This document shows, one piece after another, positions 1 to 6,871 of a stretch of 7,524 nt of DNA. Position 1 is the stretch's first letter. Every line of letters starts with the position of its first letter. Below the pieces are notes generated by a model that was not told the origin of the DNA, did not search any database, and was given only the letters and a program-made list of their open reading frames with translations. Source of the stretch: an archaeon. GTDB lineage: Archaea; Aenigmatarchaeota; Aenigmatarchaeia; GW2011-AR5; GCA-2688965. A program made the translations under genes and the position numbers. The stretch spans positions 1 through 7,524 of the forward strand of contig NZEE01000127.1 in NCBI GenBank assembly GCA_002688965.1, given 5' to 3'.

Positions 1-1089
1 CCAGATAATATTGCAGAAGAATTTTTTAGGTCAGTTTATCCTACAATATCTTCTGGAAATACAACAAAGGTATTAATAGTTTCAACACCAAATGGGATGA
101 ACCAATTTTATAAAATGTGGACTGATGCCGTAGAGGGTCGAAGTGATTACTTACCGATAGATGTTCATTGGTCAGAAGTTCCAGGCCGAGATAAAAAATG
201 GAAAGAACAAACTATAAGGAACACATCAGAAGATCAGTTTAGAATTGAATTTGAAACAGAATTCATAGGTTCAACAAACACACTAATTTCACCATCCAAA
301 TTGACAAAATTAGTCTATAAAAATCCGATAGCAAGCAAAGATGGTTATGATGTTTGGGAAAAGGCACAAGATGGTCGTTCCTATTTTATGGCATGTGATG
401 TAGCAAGAGGTGCTGGAAAGGACTTTAGCGCATTTTCGGTTATTGATATAACAGATACACCATATAGAATGGTAGCAAGATATATGAACAATCAAATATC
501 ACCTTTACTATATCCTACAGTCATTGCAAAGGTGGCACAGGATTATAATGAAGCTCATGTTTTGTTGGAAGTTAATGATATTGGTGGTCAAGTGGCCGAT
601 ACTTTACATTATGATTTGGAATATGAAAATATATTGACTTCAACGACAAAAGGTCGTTCTGGTCAGGTTCTATCGGCTGGATTTTCTAAAGGTACAGATT
701 TGGGAATAAAAACAACTGCACAAGTTAAAAGAATCGGTTGTCGTGTCCTCAAAAATCTTATTGAAGAAGATCAATTGTTGATACCTGATTTAATGGCTAT
801 CGCAGAATTATCTTGTTTTGCTATAAAGGGAAAAAGTTATGCAGCTACGGAAGGAGCTCATGACGATATAGTAATGTCACTTGTACTTTTTGCATGGGTG
901 GCAAATCAGAGGTATTTTAAGGATCTTATGGATCAGGATCTACGGTTGCAGATGTATCAAGAACGGATGAGGGAAATTGAAGAAGATTTGACTCCATTTG
1001 GATTTATTGAAAGCGGATTGGAAAACGAAATCATCGTGGATGATAGTGGCCAAAGTTGGAATGTTGTAAAAGATCATGGTTATGGGTGA
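1..1089 (+). CDS. 17: Large terminase subunit (gp17-like), 3' part
   Basis: ATPase-nuclease motor that docks on the portal, pumps DNA into the prohead and cuts the concatemer. The reading frame is open from base 1 to the TGA at 1087-1089, giving 362 residues; the ATG at 97 is internal, not the start. T4 gp17 is 610 residues, so roughly the N-terminal 40% (Walker A and B of the ATPase) lies outside the window. Visible is the end of the ATPase domain with VLIVSTPNG (70-96), matching the coupling motif (TTTPNG in T4). The RNase H-like nuclease domain then has its three acidic sites: D in MACDVARG (codon 397), E in LLEVND (codon 568) and the Asp pair in GAHDDIVMSL (862-867). These correspond to T4 D401, E458 and D542. 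The acidic C-terminal tail also resembles T4 in layout. Identification is secure from family motifs and from the neighbouring gp18-gp21 order. Confidence 0.97.
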   Translation, partial: PDNIAEEFFRSVYPTISSGNTTKVLIVSTPNGMNQFYKMWTDAVEGRSDYLPIDVHWSEVPGRDKKWKEQTIRNTSEDQFRIEFETEFIGSTNTLISPSKLTKLVYKNPIASKDGYDVWEKAQDGRSYFMACDVARGAGKDFSAFSVIDITDTPYRMVARYMNNQISPLLYPTVIAKVAQDYNEAHVLLEVNDIGGQVADTLHYDLEYENILTSTTKGRSGQVLSAGFSKGTDLGIKTTAQVKRIGCRVLKNLIEEDQLLIPDLMAIAELSCFAIKGKSYAATEGAHDDIVMSLVLFAWVANQRYFKDLMDQDLRLQMYQERMREIEEDLTPFGFIESGLENEIIVDDSGQSWNVVKDHGYG

Positions 1090-1093
1090 AGAA

Positions 1094-1130
1094 GTCTTTT
1101 TTTATAAATAACTATATACAATAAAAAGAC
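1094..1130 (+). repeat. Inverted repeat flanking the late promoter
   Basis: GTCTTTTT (1094-1101) and AAAAAGAC (1123-1130) are perfect reverse complements separated by 21 bases that contain the TATAAATA octamer. A T6 run follows at 1135-1140. The RNA could fold as a weak terminator for transcripts arriving from terminase, but the stem is AT-rich and the loop is long. It may simply reflect composition. Confidence 0.35.
1103..1110 (+). promoter_or_regulatory. T4-type late promoter upstream of tail sheath
   Basis: Exact match to the T4 late promoter octamer TATAAATA, 13 bases after the terminase stop codon. In T4 this element sits around -10 and is read by RNA polymerase carrying gp55; initiation would then fall roughly six bases downstream, near 1116, leaving a leader of about 75 bases before the sheath ATG. 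The octamer lies inside the loop of an 8-base inverted repeat (1094-1101 / 1123-1130). Function is inferred from the exact consensus and the intergenic position. Confidence 0.8.
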
Positions 1131-1176
1131 ACGATTTTTTAGGGAAAGTTTCAGTAAATTAAAAATTGAGTTCAAT

Positions 1177-1182
1177 AAGGAG
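1177..1182 (+). promoter_or_regulatory. Ribosome binding site that fixes the sheath start
   Basis: AAGGAG lies seven bases before the ATG at 1190. An in-frame TTG at 1166 would add eight residues (MSSIRRKE), but it sits upstream of this site, has no comparable site of its own, and would place the Shine-Dalgarno sequence inside the gene. The ATG is therefore preferred. Confidence 0.9.
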
Positions 1183-1189
1183 AAAAGAA

Positions 1190-3217
1190 ATGGCATTTCA
1201 AGTTAGTCCAGGCGTAAACGTTTCGGAAATTGATGCTACTAACGTGGTTCCTGCTGTCAGTACGTCTGATGCAGGATTTGCCGCTGCTTTCGTATGGGGG
1301 CCTGCAGATAAAATTACTACGATAGCATCAGAAGTTGCTTTAGTAGATACATTCGGAAAACCAGACTCCGATACACAGACAAACTGGTATACAGCTGCAA
1401 GTTTTCTTGCCTATGCAGGATCACTGCAAGTAGTCAGAACACTGGGTGCAGCTGCATATAATTCATCAGATGGTACAGCAGCTGCAACGGAAGGTGTAAT
1501 TGTAGACTTTGAAACTACAATCACAAGTGGTGGTAATAGTTACACAGACCAAAATACAGAAAGTTTAACTGGTGGTACTGGATCTGGTGCTACTGGTAAG
1601 ATAACTGTTGTTGGTGGTGCTATTACTGCAATTACAATAGTTGCTGGTGGTACTGGTTATAATTCAGGTGATGTATTAACAGTTGCAACAGGTATAAGTG
1701 GTACAGTTACGGTTGAAACAGTAACAGGTACTTCATCTGCTGGTATTTTAGTTAAAAATGAAGAAGATTTTGATGGTGGTGCTACAACAGGAACAGCAAC
1801 TTTTGTTGCTAGGTATGCTGGTGCATTAGGAAATTCAATACAGGTTGATGTTTTTCATGCTAGTTCTGGAAATTTATCAAATTGGAAAGAAGATTTTTAT
1901 CAAAATGGTTCTACTACTACTGTTGATTTTGGTGCATTGGTTGATCGTGCGCCAACAACATCTGATTATGTCCTAAATAACAATGGTGGAACAGTAGTGA
2001 ATGATGAAATTCATGTTGCAGTCGTTGATTATGACGGTCAGATTTCTGGAAAGGCAGGCGAGGTATTAGAAACTTATACTCATCTTTCATTATCAACTGA
2101 TGCAAAGGATGCTCAGGGGAATAGCAATTACTACAAAGATGTTATTCGCAGAGATTCGAGATATGTATATGCTACAGGAAATTGGGATAATGTAGGCAGA
2201 GCAGATTGGGAAAGCAAATCTTCCACTGGAACAACGGCATTTAGTGATGTGGGTGGTTCGACTGCAATTTCAATAAAATTAGCAGATGGAGAAGATGATG
2301 ATGATTCATCATCGGGTGGTGGAAATCATTCTGCAAAACGTTATTCTGCAACAACTGGTTATGGGTTGTTCGTAGATAAAGAAGCGGTTGATATTGATTT
2401 GTTGCCTATCGGGGTAGATTCTTCTGGTGCATTAGCAATTTTAGTAATTGATAATATAGCAAAGATACGAAAGGATTGTATCGTGTTTTTATCACCAGAT
2501 AGTGCTAGTGTTATTGGTACAGGTATAACTAAAGCAGCTGATGTTGTAACGGATTCGACTCAAACAGGTCTGAGCAGTACATCTTATGCAGTTATGGATT
2601 CTGGTTGGAAAAGAACCTACAACAGGTATACAGATAAATATATAGACATACCGTTAAACGGTGATGTTGCTGGTTTGTGTGTCAGTGTTGATAATTCATT
2701 GGGTGCATGGTGGAGTCCAGCAGGGTTGAATCGTGGAGCAATTCGTAACGTAGTAAAATTGCATTTCGATCCAAATAAGACAGAAAGGGATACTCTTTAT
2801 AAAGCAAATATCAATCCAGTTGCTAATATTTCTGGTGCTGGTACAATTCTTTATGGGGATAAAACATTCTTGAAAAAACCAAGTGCTTTTGATAGAATTA
2901 ACGTTCGTAGGTTATTCAATCTATTAGAACGAACTATTTCTAGTGCTGCTAAATACATGTTGTTTGAATTTAATGACGAATTTACTAGGTCATCATTTCG
3001 CAATATGGTAGAACCATTCCTTTCTGGTATTAAAGCAAAACGAGGCATTTACGACTTCAAAGTTGTTTGCGATAGTTCAAATAATACTAGTGATGTAATT
3101 GATAGAAATGAATTTGTGGGTGATATTTATATCAAACCAGCACGTTCCATTAATTACATTCAATTGAATTTCATTGCTGTTAGAACTGGTGTTTCGTTCT
3201 CAGAAGTAGCAGGGTAA
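1190..3217 (+). CDS. 18: Tail sheath protein (gp18-like)
   Basis: Contractile tail sheath subunit, stacked around the tube and contracting during DNA injection. It has 675 residues from the ATG at 1190, against 659 in T4. The N-terminus MAFQVSPGVNVSEID is the typical sheath start (beta-hairpin near SPGV.V.E). The C-terminal core, from about residue 540, has the conserved run through FEFNDEFTR, VEPFL, GIYDFKVVCD and the terminal IQLNFIAVRTGVSFSE, which handles subunit interlocking. Between about residues 101 and 185 is a Gly/Thr/Val-rich segment with GG..G..ATGKITV and GGTGYNSGDVLTV. In the marine sheath proteins I remember, the text on either side is nearly adjacent, so this looks like an insertion in a surface domain. 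An EDDDDSSSGGG loop is at 368-378. The tube gene follows after 15 bases. Transcription is probably from the TATAAATA at 1103. Confidence 0.96.
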   Translation: MAFQVSPGVNVSEIDATNVVPAVSTSDAGFAAAFVWGPADKITTIASEVALVDTFGKPDSDTQTNWYTAASFLAYAGSLQVVRTLGAAAYNSSDGTAAATEGVIVDFETTITSGGNSYTDQNTESLTGGTGSGATGKITVVGGAITAITIVAGGTGYNSGDVLTVATGISGTVTVETVTGTSSAGILVKNEEDFDGGATTGTATFVARYAGALGNSIQVDVFHASSGNLSNWKEDFYQNGSTTTVDFGALVDRAPTTSDYVLNNNGGTVVNDEIHVAVVDYDGQISGKAGEVLETYTHLSLSTDAKDAQGNSNYYKDVIRRDSRYVYATGNWDNVGRADWESKSSTGTTAFSDVGGSTAISIKLADGEDDDDSSSGGGNHSAKRYSATTGYGLFVDKEAVDIDLLPIGVDSSGALAILVIDNIAKIRKDCIVFLSPDSASVIGTGITKAADVVTDSTQTGLSSTSYAVMDSGWKRTYNRYTDKYIDIPLNGDVAGLCVSVDNSLGAWWSPAGLNRGAIRNVVKLHFDPNKTERDTLYKANINPVANISGAGTILYGDKTFLKKPSAFDRINVRRLFNLLERTISSAAKYMLFEFNDEFTRSSFRNMVEPFLSGIKAKRGIYDFKVVCDSSNNTSDVIDRNEFVGDIYIKPARSINYIQLNFIAVRTGVSFSEVAG

Positions 3218-3218
3218 T

Positions 3219-3224
3219 AAGGAG
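3219..3224 (+). promoter_or_regulatory. Ribosome binding site of tail tube gene
   Basis: AAGGAG begins two bases after the last base of the sheath stop codon and eight bases before the tube ATG at 3233. The near-identical context (taaggagaaaagtaaatg here, aataaggagaaaagaaatg at the sheath) suggests similarly strong translation of the two abundant tail proteins. Confidence 0.85.
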
Positions 3225-3232
3225 AAAAGTAA

Positions 3233-3880
3233 ATGGATATTACAGGTTTCAAGCAAGCAATGGCAGGGGGTGGGGCAAGACCTACTCTTTATTTTGTCCA
3301 AGTTATGCCGCCATCTGGACTTAGCAAGACGGGGAACAATGGTCTGGACGGTGCTAATTTTATCTCTTTCATGGCACAAACTGCTTCTATTCCATCAGGG
3401 AATATTGGTATGATAGAAGTGCCTTACATGGGTAGAAAGGTTAAAATGGCAGGCGATAGGACATATGAAGATTGGAATACTACTGTTGTCAATGACGAAG
3501 GATTTACGGTCAGGAATTATGTCGAGAAATGGCAAGAATTGATTAATGGCCCTATTTCTAATGTTACTTTAGCAGATAGTTATTCTGAATACACATCTGT
3601 TGCACACGTTGTTCATCTTAGCAAAAGTGGTGAGAAAATTGCAGAATATGCTATGCAAGATTGTTGGCCTAGTGTAATTGCTGGTATCGAGCTGGGTTGG
3701 GAAACCAACGATTCATTAGAAACGTTTGATATAACTTGGACGTTCAATCAATGGGTCAATCTCGGACGTGATCAGAGTGCTAAGTCAAACTTAGCTGGTG
3801 ATATTGTTACACCAATCGTTAATAAGATGAAAGACGCTGCGGTTAGTAAAATCGAAAGTCTATTAGATAAGTTAGCATAA
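3233..3880 (+). CDS. 19: Tail tube protein (gp19-like)
   Basis: Inner tube subunit that polymerises into the DNA conduit under the sheath. It has 215 residues; T4 gp19 has 163. Family signature text includes the N-terminal ARPTLYFVQVMPP strand, MGRKVKMAGDRTYEDWNTTVVNDEGF in the middle (compare T4 GRIIKIAGERTFDPWTVTVLND), NYVEKWQELINGP, and the C-terminal beta-barrel strand ETFDITWTFNQW ending at residue 174. Residues 175-215 form a tail ending in a likely amphipathic helix (VNKMKDAAVSKIESLLDKLA), longer than in T4. The gene sits 15 bases behind the sheath gene and is almost certainly co-transcribed with it. Its stop codon overlaps a near-consensus late promoter for the next gene. Confidence 0.95.
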   Translation: MDITGFKQAMAGGGARPTLYFVQVMPPSGLSKTGNNGLDGANFISFMAQTASIPSGNIGMIEVPYMGRKVKMAGDRTYEDWNTTVVNDEGFTVRNYVEKWQELINGPISNVTLADSYSEYTSVAHVVHLSKSGEKIAEYAMQDCWPSVIAGIELGWETNDSLETFDITWTFNQWVNLGRDQSAKSNLAGDIVTPIVNKMKDAAVSKIESLLDKLA

Positions 3881-3883
3881 ATA
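3876..3883 (+). promoter_or_regulatory. Candidate late promoter upstream of portal
   Basis: CATAAATA differs from the T4 late octamer TATAAATA only in the first base, and overlaps the tube gene's stop codon. It is 52 bases upstream of the portal ATG. If active, transcripts would begin near 3889 and carry the 3897-3918 hairpin almost at their 5' end. The one-base mismatch and the AT-rich context keep this tentative. Confidence 0.4.
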
Positions 3884-3896
3884 AAAATAAAACTAT

Positions 3897-3918
3897 GGTA
3901 GGGGGATTTCCCCCTACC
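3897..3918 (+). terminator. GC-rich hairpin between tube and portal genes
   Basis: GGTAGGGGG (3897-3905) and CCCCCTACC (3910-3918) form a perfect 9-bp stem closed by a four-base ATTT loop. It is by far the most stable-looking structure in this AT-rich window. It lies 16 bases after the tube stop codon and 17 bases before the portal ATG. The sequence after it (CTGTTTAGG) is not a clean U-run, so it is either an imperfect terminator or attenuator for sheath-tube messages, a 3' stabilising structure, or a leader hairpin for the portal message. The structure is seen directly; the role is inferred. Confidence 0.6.
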
Positions 3919-3935
3919 CTGTTTAGGTATTACAA

Positions 3936-5618
3936 ATGGCAAGATTTTTAGGATTTGAAATTACAAAAGCAAAAAAGAAAGATGTGAGATCTTTTGCAGC
4001 CCCAGAAAATGATGATGGTGCTTTGCCTATAGCATCAGGTGGTGCTTTTGGACAATATATTGATATGGCAGGGTCTATCAAGAATGAGATAGAACTGATT
4101 AACCGATATCGTGATATGGCATTACATCCAGAATGTGATGCGGCTATTGATGATGTAGTAAATGAAGCAATCGTGATACCAGAAGACGAAGACAATGTTG
4201 TTAAATTAGATTTGGAAAATTTAGGTGCGCCTGATACCGTTAAAAAGAAAATACATGAATCCTTTGATAGTATTATAGATAAACTCAATTTTAACGAAAA
4301 GGCATATGAGATTTTTAGAAAATGGTATGTAGATGGTAGACTTTACTATCACATAATAATTGATGAGAAAAATAAAAAGCAAGGAATTCAAGAACTAAGA
4401 TATATAGATCCGAGAAAAATCAGAAAAGTCAGAGAAAATGTGAAAAGCAAAGCACAGAATGGCATTGATATGATTCAGAAATCGGTAGAATATTTTGTAT
4501 TCAACGAAAAGGCAATAAAACCTGATGCCCAGATATCAGAAGCAGTTAGAATTTTGCCTGATGCCATTGCTCATGTTACATCTGGTATGTTTGATCACTC
4601 CAAAAACGTAGTCGTAAGTCATTTGCATAAAGCAATAAAACCGTTAAATCAATTAAGAATGATGGAAGATGCATTAGTAATCTACCGTATCAGTCGAGCT
4701 CCAGAAAGACGATTATTCTACATAGACGTAGGAAACTTGCCAAAAGCAAAGGCAGAACAATATCTGCAAGATACCATGAATCGGTATCGAAATAAATTAG
4801 TCTATGATGCAGATACTGGCGAGATCAAAGATGATCGTAAGCATATGGCAATGTTAGAAGATTTCTGGTTGCCCAGACGAGAGGGTGGACGGGGTACAGA
4901 AATTTCAACATTGCCTGGCGGACAGAATTTAGGTGAGATGGAAGATGTTATTTACTTCTTACAGAAATTCTACAAGTCGTTGAATGTACCATCGTCCAGA
5001 ATTGATGATCAAAACGGTTCGGGTTTTTCATTAGGTCGAGAATCCGAAATAACAAGAGATGAATTGAAATTTTCAAAGTTTGTTCAGAGGTTGAGAACAG
5101 AGTTCACTGATTTCTTCAATCAACTGCTCAAGGCACAATTAATATTTCAAGGTATAATCAAAGCACAGGATTGGGATAAGATTAAACATGAAATAGCATT
5201 TGTCTATGCAGAAGATAATTTTTATAGAGAGCAGAAGAATAGTGAAATTTTAAACATGCGATTGGAAGCACTCAGTACAATATCCGAGTTTGCTGGACGT
5301 TACTTCTCGATGGCATGGATTAAAAAGAATATTATGCAAATGACAGATAAGGAAATAAAGAAAATGCAGAAAGAGATTGATGCTGAAGTTGATGGTGGCA
5401 AGATTGTTAAGGATGCCACTATTGAGTGGGGTGCTATGGGGCCACAAGGGCCACCTGAACCAGAAGTTCCAGAAGTACCACCAGAACAACCACCACCATC
5501 AGCACCAGCACCAGTACCACCAACTAATGGTCAACCACCAGCGCAAGAGGAACAGCAAGTATTACAAGAATTGTCTTTAGATATAGATGCAATTCGTAGT
5601 CAATTAGAGGATGTTTAA
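3936..5618 (+). CDS. 20: Portal vertex protein (gp20-like)
   Basis: Forms the dodecameric portal through which DNA enters and leaves the head, nucleates prohead assembly, and binds terminase and later the neck. It has 560 residues; T4 gp20 has 524. Conserved T4-portal text includes FGQYIDMAGSIKNEIELINRYRDMALHPECDAAIDDVVNEA near the N-terminus, LRYIDPRKIRKVRE, ALVIYRISRAPERRLFYIDVGNLPKAKAEQY in the stem/wing region, DFWLPRREGGRGTEISTLPGGQNLGEM, and SLNVPSSRIDDQNGSGFSLGRESEITRDELKFSKFV. From residue 501 to about 545 is a Pro/Gln/Glu-rich low-complexity tail (runs such as PEVPPEQPPPSAPAPVPP), longer than in T4. The ATG at 3936 has only a weak upstream AGG (3925-3927) and follows a strong hairpin, unlike the AAGGAG starts elsewhere. 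That would fit low expression, since few copies per virion are needed. The 62-residue gene follows after 11 bases. Confidence 0.96.
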   Translation: MARFLGFEITKAKKKDVRSFAAPENDDGALPIASGGAFGQYIDMAGSIKNEIELINRYRDMALHPECDAAIDDVVNEAIVIPEDEDNVVKLDLENLGAPDTVKKKIHESFDSIIDKLNFNEKAYEIFRKWYVDGRLYYHIIIDEKNKKQGIQELRYIDPRKIRKVRENVKSKAQNGIDMIQKSVEYFVFNEKAIKPDAQISEAVRILPDAIAHVTSGMFDHSKNVVVSHLHKAIKPLNQLRMMEDALVIYRISRAPERRLFYIDVGNLPKAKAEQYLQDTMNRYRNKLVYDADTGEIKDDRKHMAMLEDFWLPRREGGRGTEISTLPGGQNLGEMEDVIYFLQKFYKSLNVPSSRIDDQNGSGFSLGRESEITRDELKFSKFVQRLRTEFTDFFNQLLKAQLIFQGIIKAQDWDKIKHEIAFVYAEDNFYREQKNSEILNMRLEALSTISEFAGRYFSMAWIKKNIMQMTDKEIKKMQKEIDAEVDGGKIVKDATIEWGAMGPQGPPEPEVPEVPPEQPPPSAPAPVPPTNGQPPAQEEQQVLQELSLDIDAIRSQLEDV

Positions 5619-5629
5619 GGAGAAATGAC

Positions 5630-5818
5630 ATGGCAACAATAGATTTAGTAAATGCGATTTTGAATGATGAAAATTCCGATGCGTTGCAACATTTTCATAC
5701 GGAACTGGCATCGAAGATAAATACTGTGTTAGATGCTAGGAAAGAAGAACTCGCAACTGATTGGTTGGATAATTCTGCTGTTACAGGTGCTGAAGATTCT
5801 AAAGTAGCAGAGGAATAA
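5630..5818 (+). CDS. 67: Small prohead core protein (gp67-like)
   Basis: A 62-residue protein at exactly the position of T4 gene 67, directly after portal. T4 gp67 is an internal core (scaffold) component that affects head shape and is degraded by gp21. The pattern here (DLVNAILNDENSDALQHFHTELASKINTVLDARKEELA) parallels the T4 N-terminal helix pair (LIEAIKSNDLVAARKLFAEAM...IDLIKEEKIALA). The protein ends in a short acidic stretch (GAEDSKVAEE) instead of the long Asp/Glu tail of T4 gp67 (80 residues). The start has AAGGAG at 5617-5622, overlapping the portal stop codon, seven bases before the ATG. Identity rests on position and helical pattern, with no catalytic motif to confirm it. I see no obvious T4-type (L/I)xE cleavage site in it. 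Confidence 0.7.
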   Translation: MATIDLVNAILNDENSDALQHFHTELASKINTVLDARKEELATDWLDNSAVTGAEDSKVAEE

Positions 5819-5824
5819 AGTAAT

Positions 5825-6202
5825 ATGGCACAATTAAAAGTTTATGATCAATCAAAAATAAGAGGAAAGGCAACTTTTCTGATTAATCTGGGAAGTGGTG
5901 CTTCTGAAACCATAGATGTTTCTGCTTTGGCAGATGCAGATGGTGCTACCGCAAGGGTTAATTTGATAGATGTTGAATGGTCATCTGCGGCTGGTATAAC
6001 GGTTAAATGGGATGCCACTTCAGCTGAAACAGCATTGCAATTATCAGGCAACGGGAAATTATTAGAAATGGCATTACCGTATAGTACCGCATCTGGTGCA
6101 ACAGGTGATATTATAGTAACTGCTGGTTCGGGTGTTGCAACTGCTATCCTTACGGTGAGAAAGGTTGCTGGTTTTGCAGCTAGGACAGATTATTCTGGAT
6201 AG
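5825..6202 (+). CDS. Unidentified beta-rich protein, possible virion component
   Basis: A 125-residue protein of unknown function lying between the gp67-like and gp21 genes, where T4 has gene 68 (a core protein). It does not look like a helical core protein. It is rich in Ala, Gly, Thr, Ser and Val with alternating hydrophobic residues, suggesting a small beta-sandwich. Recognisable stretches are VDVEWSSAAG-like LIDVEWSSAAGITVKWDAT (about residues 47-65), LQLSGNGKLLEMALP (about 71-85) and TGDIIVTAGSGVATAILTVRKVAGF (about 92-117). No signal peptide or membrane segment is visible. I have a memory of similar short proteins in marine T4-like phage structural clusters but cannot confirm it. A head decoration or other virion role is inference from fold type and context. 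The ribosome site is AGAGGA at 5809-5814, overlapping the end of the preceding gene and ten bases before the ATG; spacing to neighbours is 6 and 11 bases, so it is in the portal-protease operon. Confidence 0.75.
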   Translation: MAQLKVYDQSKIRGKATFLINLGSGASETIDVSALADADGATARVNLIDVEWSSAAGITVKWDATSAETALQLSGNGKLLEMALPYSTASGATGDIIVTAGSGVATAILTVRKVAGFAARTDYSG

Positions 6203-6213
6203 AGGGGTAAAAA

Positions 6214-6867
6214 ATGAAACTAATCACTGAAGTTACGGAAGATTTAGAAGTTTTTGAAATTGAAGAAGGTACAGATGGCAAAAAGTCATTATACCTTGAA
6301 GGTGTATTTCTTCAATCAGAAACTGTAAATCGTAATAAAAGATCTTATCCAAGGCATATCTTGGAGAGAGAAGTAAAACGATATAAAAAAGATTATATCA
6401 AGGAAAATCGTGCCTTTGGTGAATTAGGTCATCCAGAAGGGCCGACTATTAATTTAGATCGGGTTTCTCACATGATTACAGATTTGCGAAGATCTGGAAA
6501 TGATTGGACAGGCAAAGCAAAGGTTATGCGTGATACACCGTCTGGCAAAATTGTTGAAAGTTTGCTCAAAGAAGGTGCTAGACTCGGTGTTTCATCGAGG
6601 GGTATGGGATCATTGGAGGAGCAGTCCAACGGCATAAAATTAGTAAAGGATGACTTTCATCTGGCAACTGCGGCTGATATTGTTGCTGATCCGTCTGCAC
6701 CAAATGCATTTGTAAATGGTATTATGGAAGGAAAAGAATGGGTCTGGAACAATGGTGCAATACATGAGTCAGATATTGCACAAATGAAGCAACAAATTGA
6801 TGTGCCTAAACAGAATCGAGAAGAAAACGCTCTGAAACAATTTGAATTATTTTTGTCAAAATTATAA
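6214..6867 (+). CDS. 21: Prohead core serine protease (gp21-like)
   Basis: Maturation protease that sits in the prohead core and, once activated, cleaves scaffold, core and capsid proteins, in T4 after (L/I)xE. It has 217 residues; T4 gp21 has 212. The fold is herpesvirus-protease-like. Matching text is SLYLEGVFLQSETVNRNKRSYPRHILE (T4 GLYIEGIFLQAEVVNRNKRLYPKRILE), then FGELGHPEGPT with the likely catalytic His73 and LGVSSRGMGSL with the likely catalytic Ser among Ser127/Ser128. ADPSAPNAFV near residue 165 also matches the family. The C-terminus is charged and helical (QMKQQIDVPKQNREENALKQFELFLSKL). An IEEG site near residue 17 fits the (I/L)xE rule and could be an autoprocessing site (inferred). 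AGAGGGG at 6201-6207 overlaps the previous stop codon and serves the ATG at 6214. Confidence 0.95.
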   Translation: MKLITEVTEDLEVFEIEEGTDGKKSLYLEGVFLQSETVNRNKRSYPRHILEREVKRYKKDYIKENRAFGELGHPEGPTINLDRVSHMITDLRRSGNDWTGKAKVMRDTPSGKIVESLLKEGARLGVSSRGMGSLEEQSNGIKLVKDDFHLATAADIVADPSAPNAFVNGIMEGKEWVWNNGAIHESDIAQMKQQIDVPKQNREENALKQFELFLSKL

Positions 6868-6871
6868 TTTG

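Noticed and set aside
97..99. ATG as the start of the terminase gene
   Set aside because: The frame is open back to base 1 and encodes the conserved ATPase motif VLIVSTPNG immediately upstream, so the gene begins before the window.
1166..1189. Upstream TTG start adding eight residues to the sheath protein
   Set aside because: The AAGGAG site lies inside this stretch, at ideal distance from the ATG at 1190, and family members begin near MAFQVSPGV.
2633..2640. GATAAATA as an internal late promoter in the sheath gene
   Set aside because: It mismatches the octamer at the first base and sits inside a coding region, encoding conserved TDKYID sequence. A similar GATAAATA at 5716-5723 is rejected for the same reason.
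3923..4288. 121-codon open frame on the - strand over the portal start
   Set aside because: It lies antisense to strongly conserved portal sequence and has Ser/Ile/Phe-rich composition typical of antisense readings.
5377..5580. 67-codon open frame on the + strand inside portal
   Set aside because: It is the +1-shifted reading of the CCA-rich portal tail, giving a His/Gln-rich product, with no ribosome site; a shadow of the portal gene.
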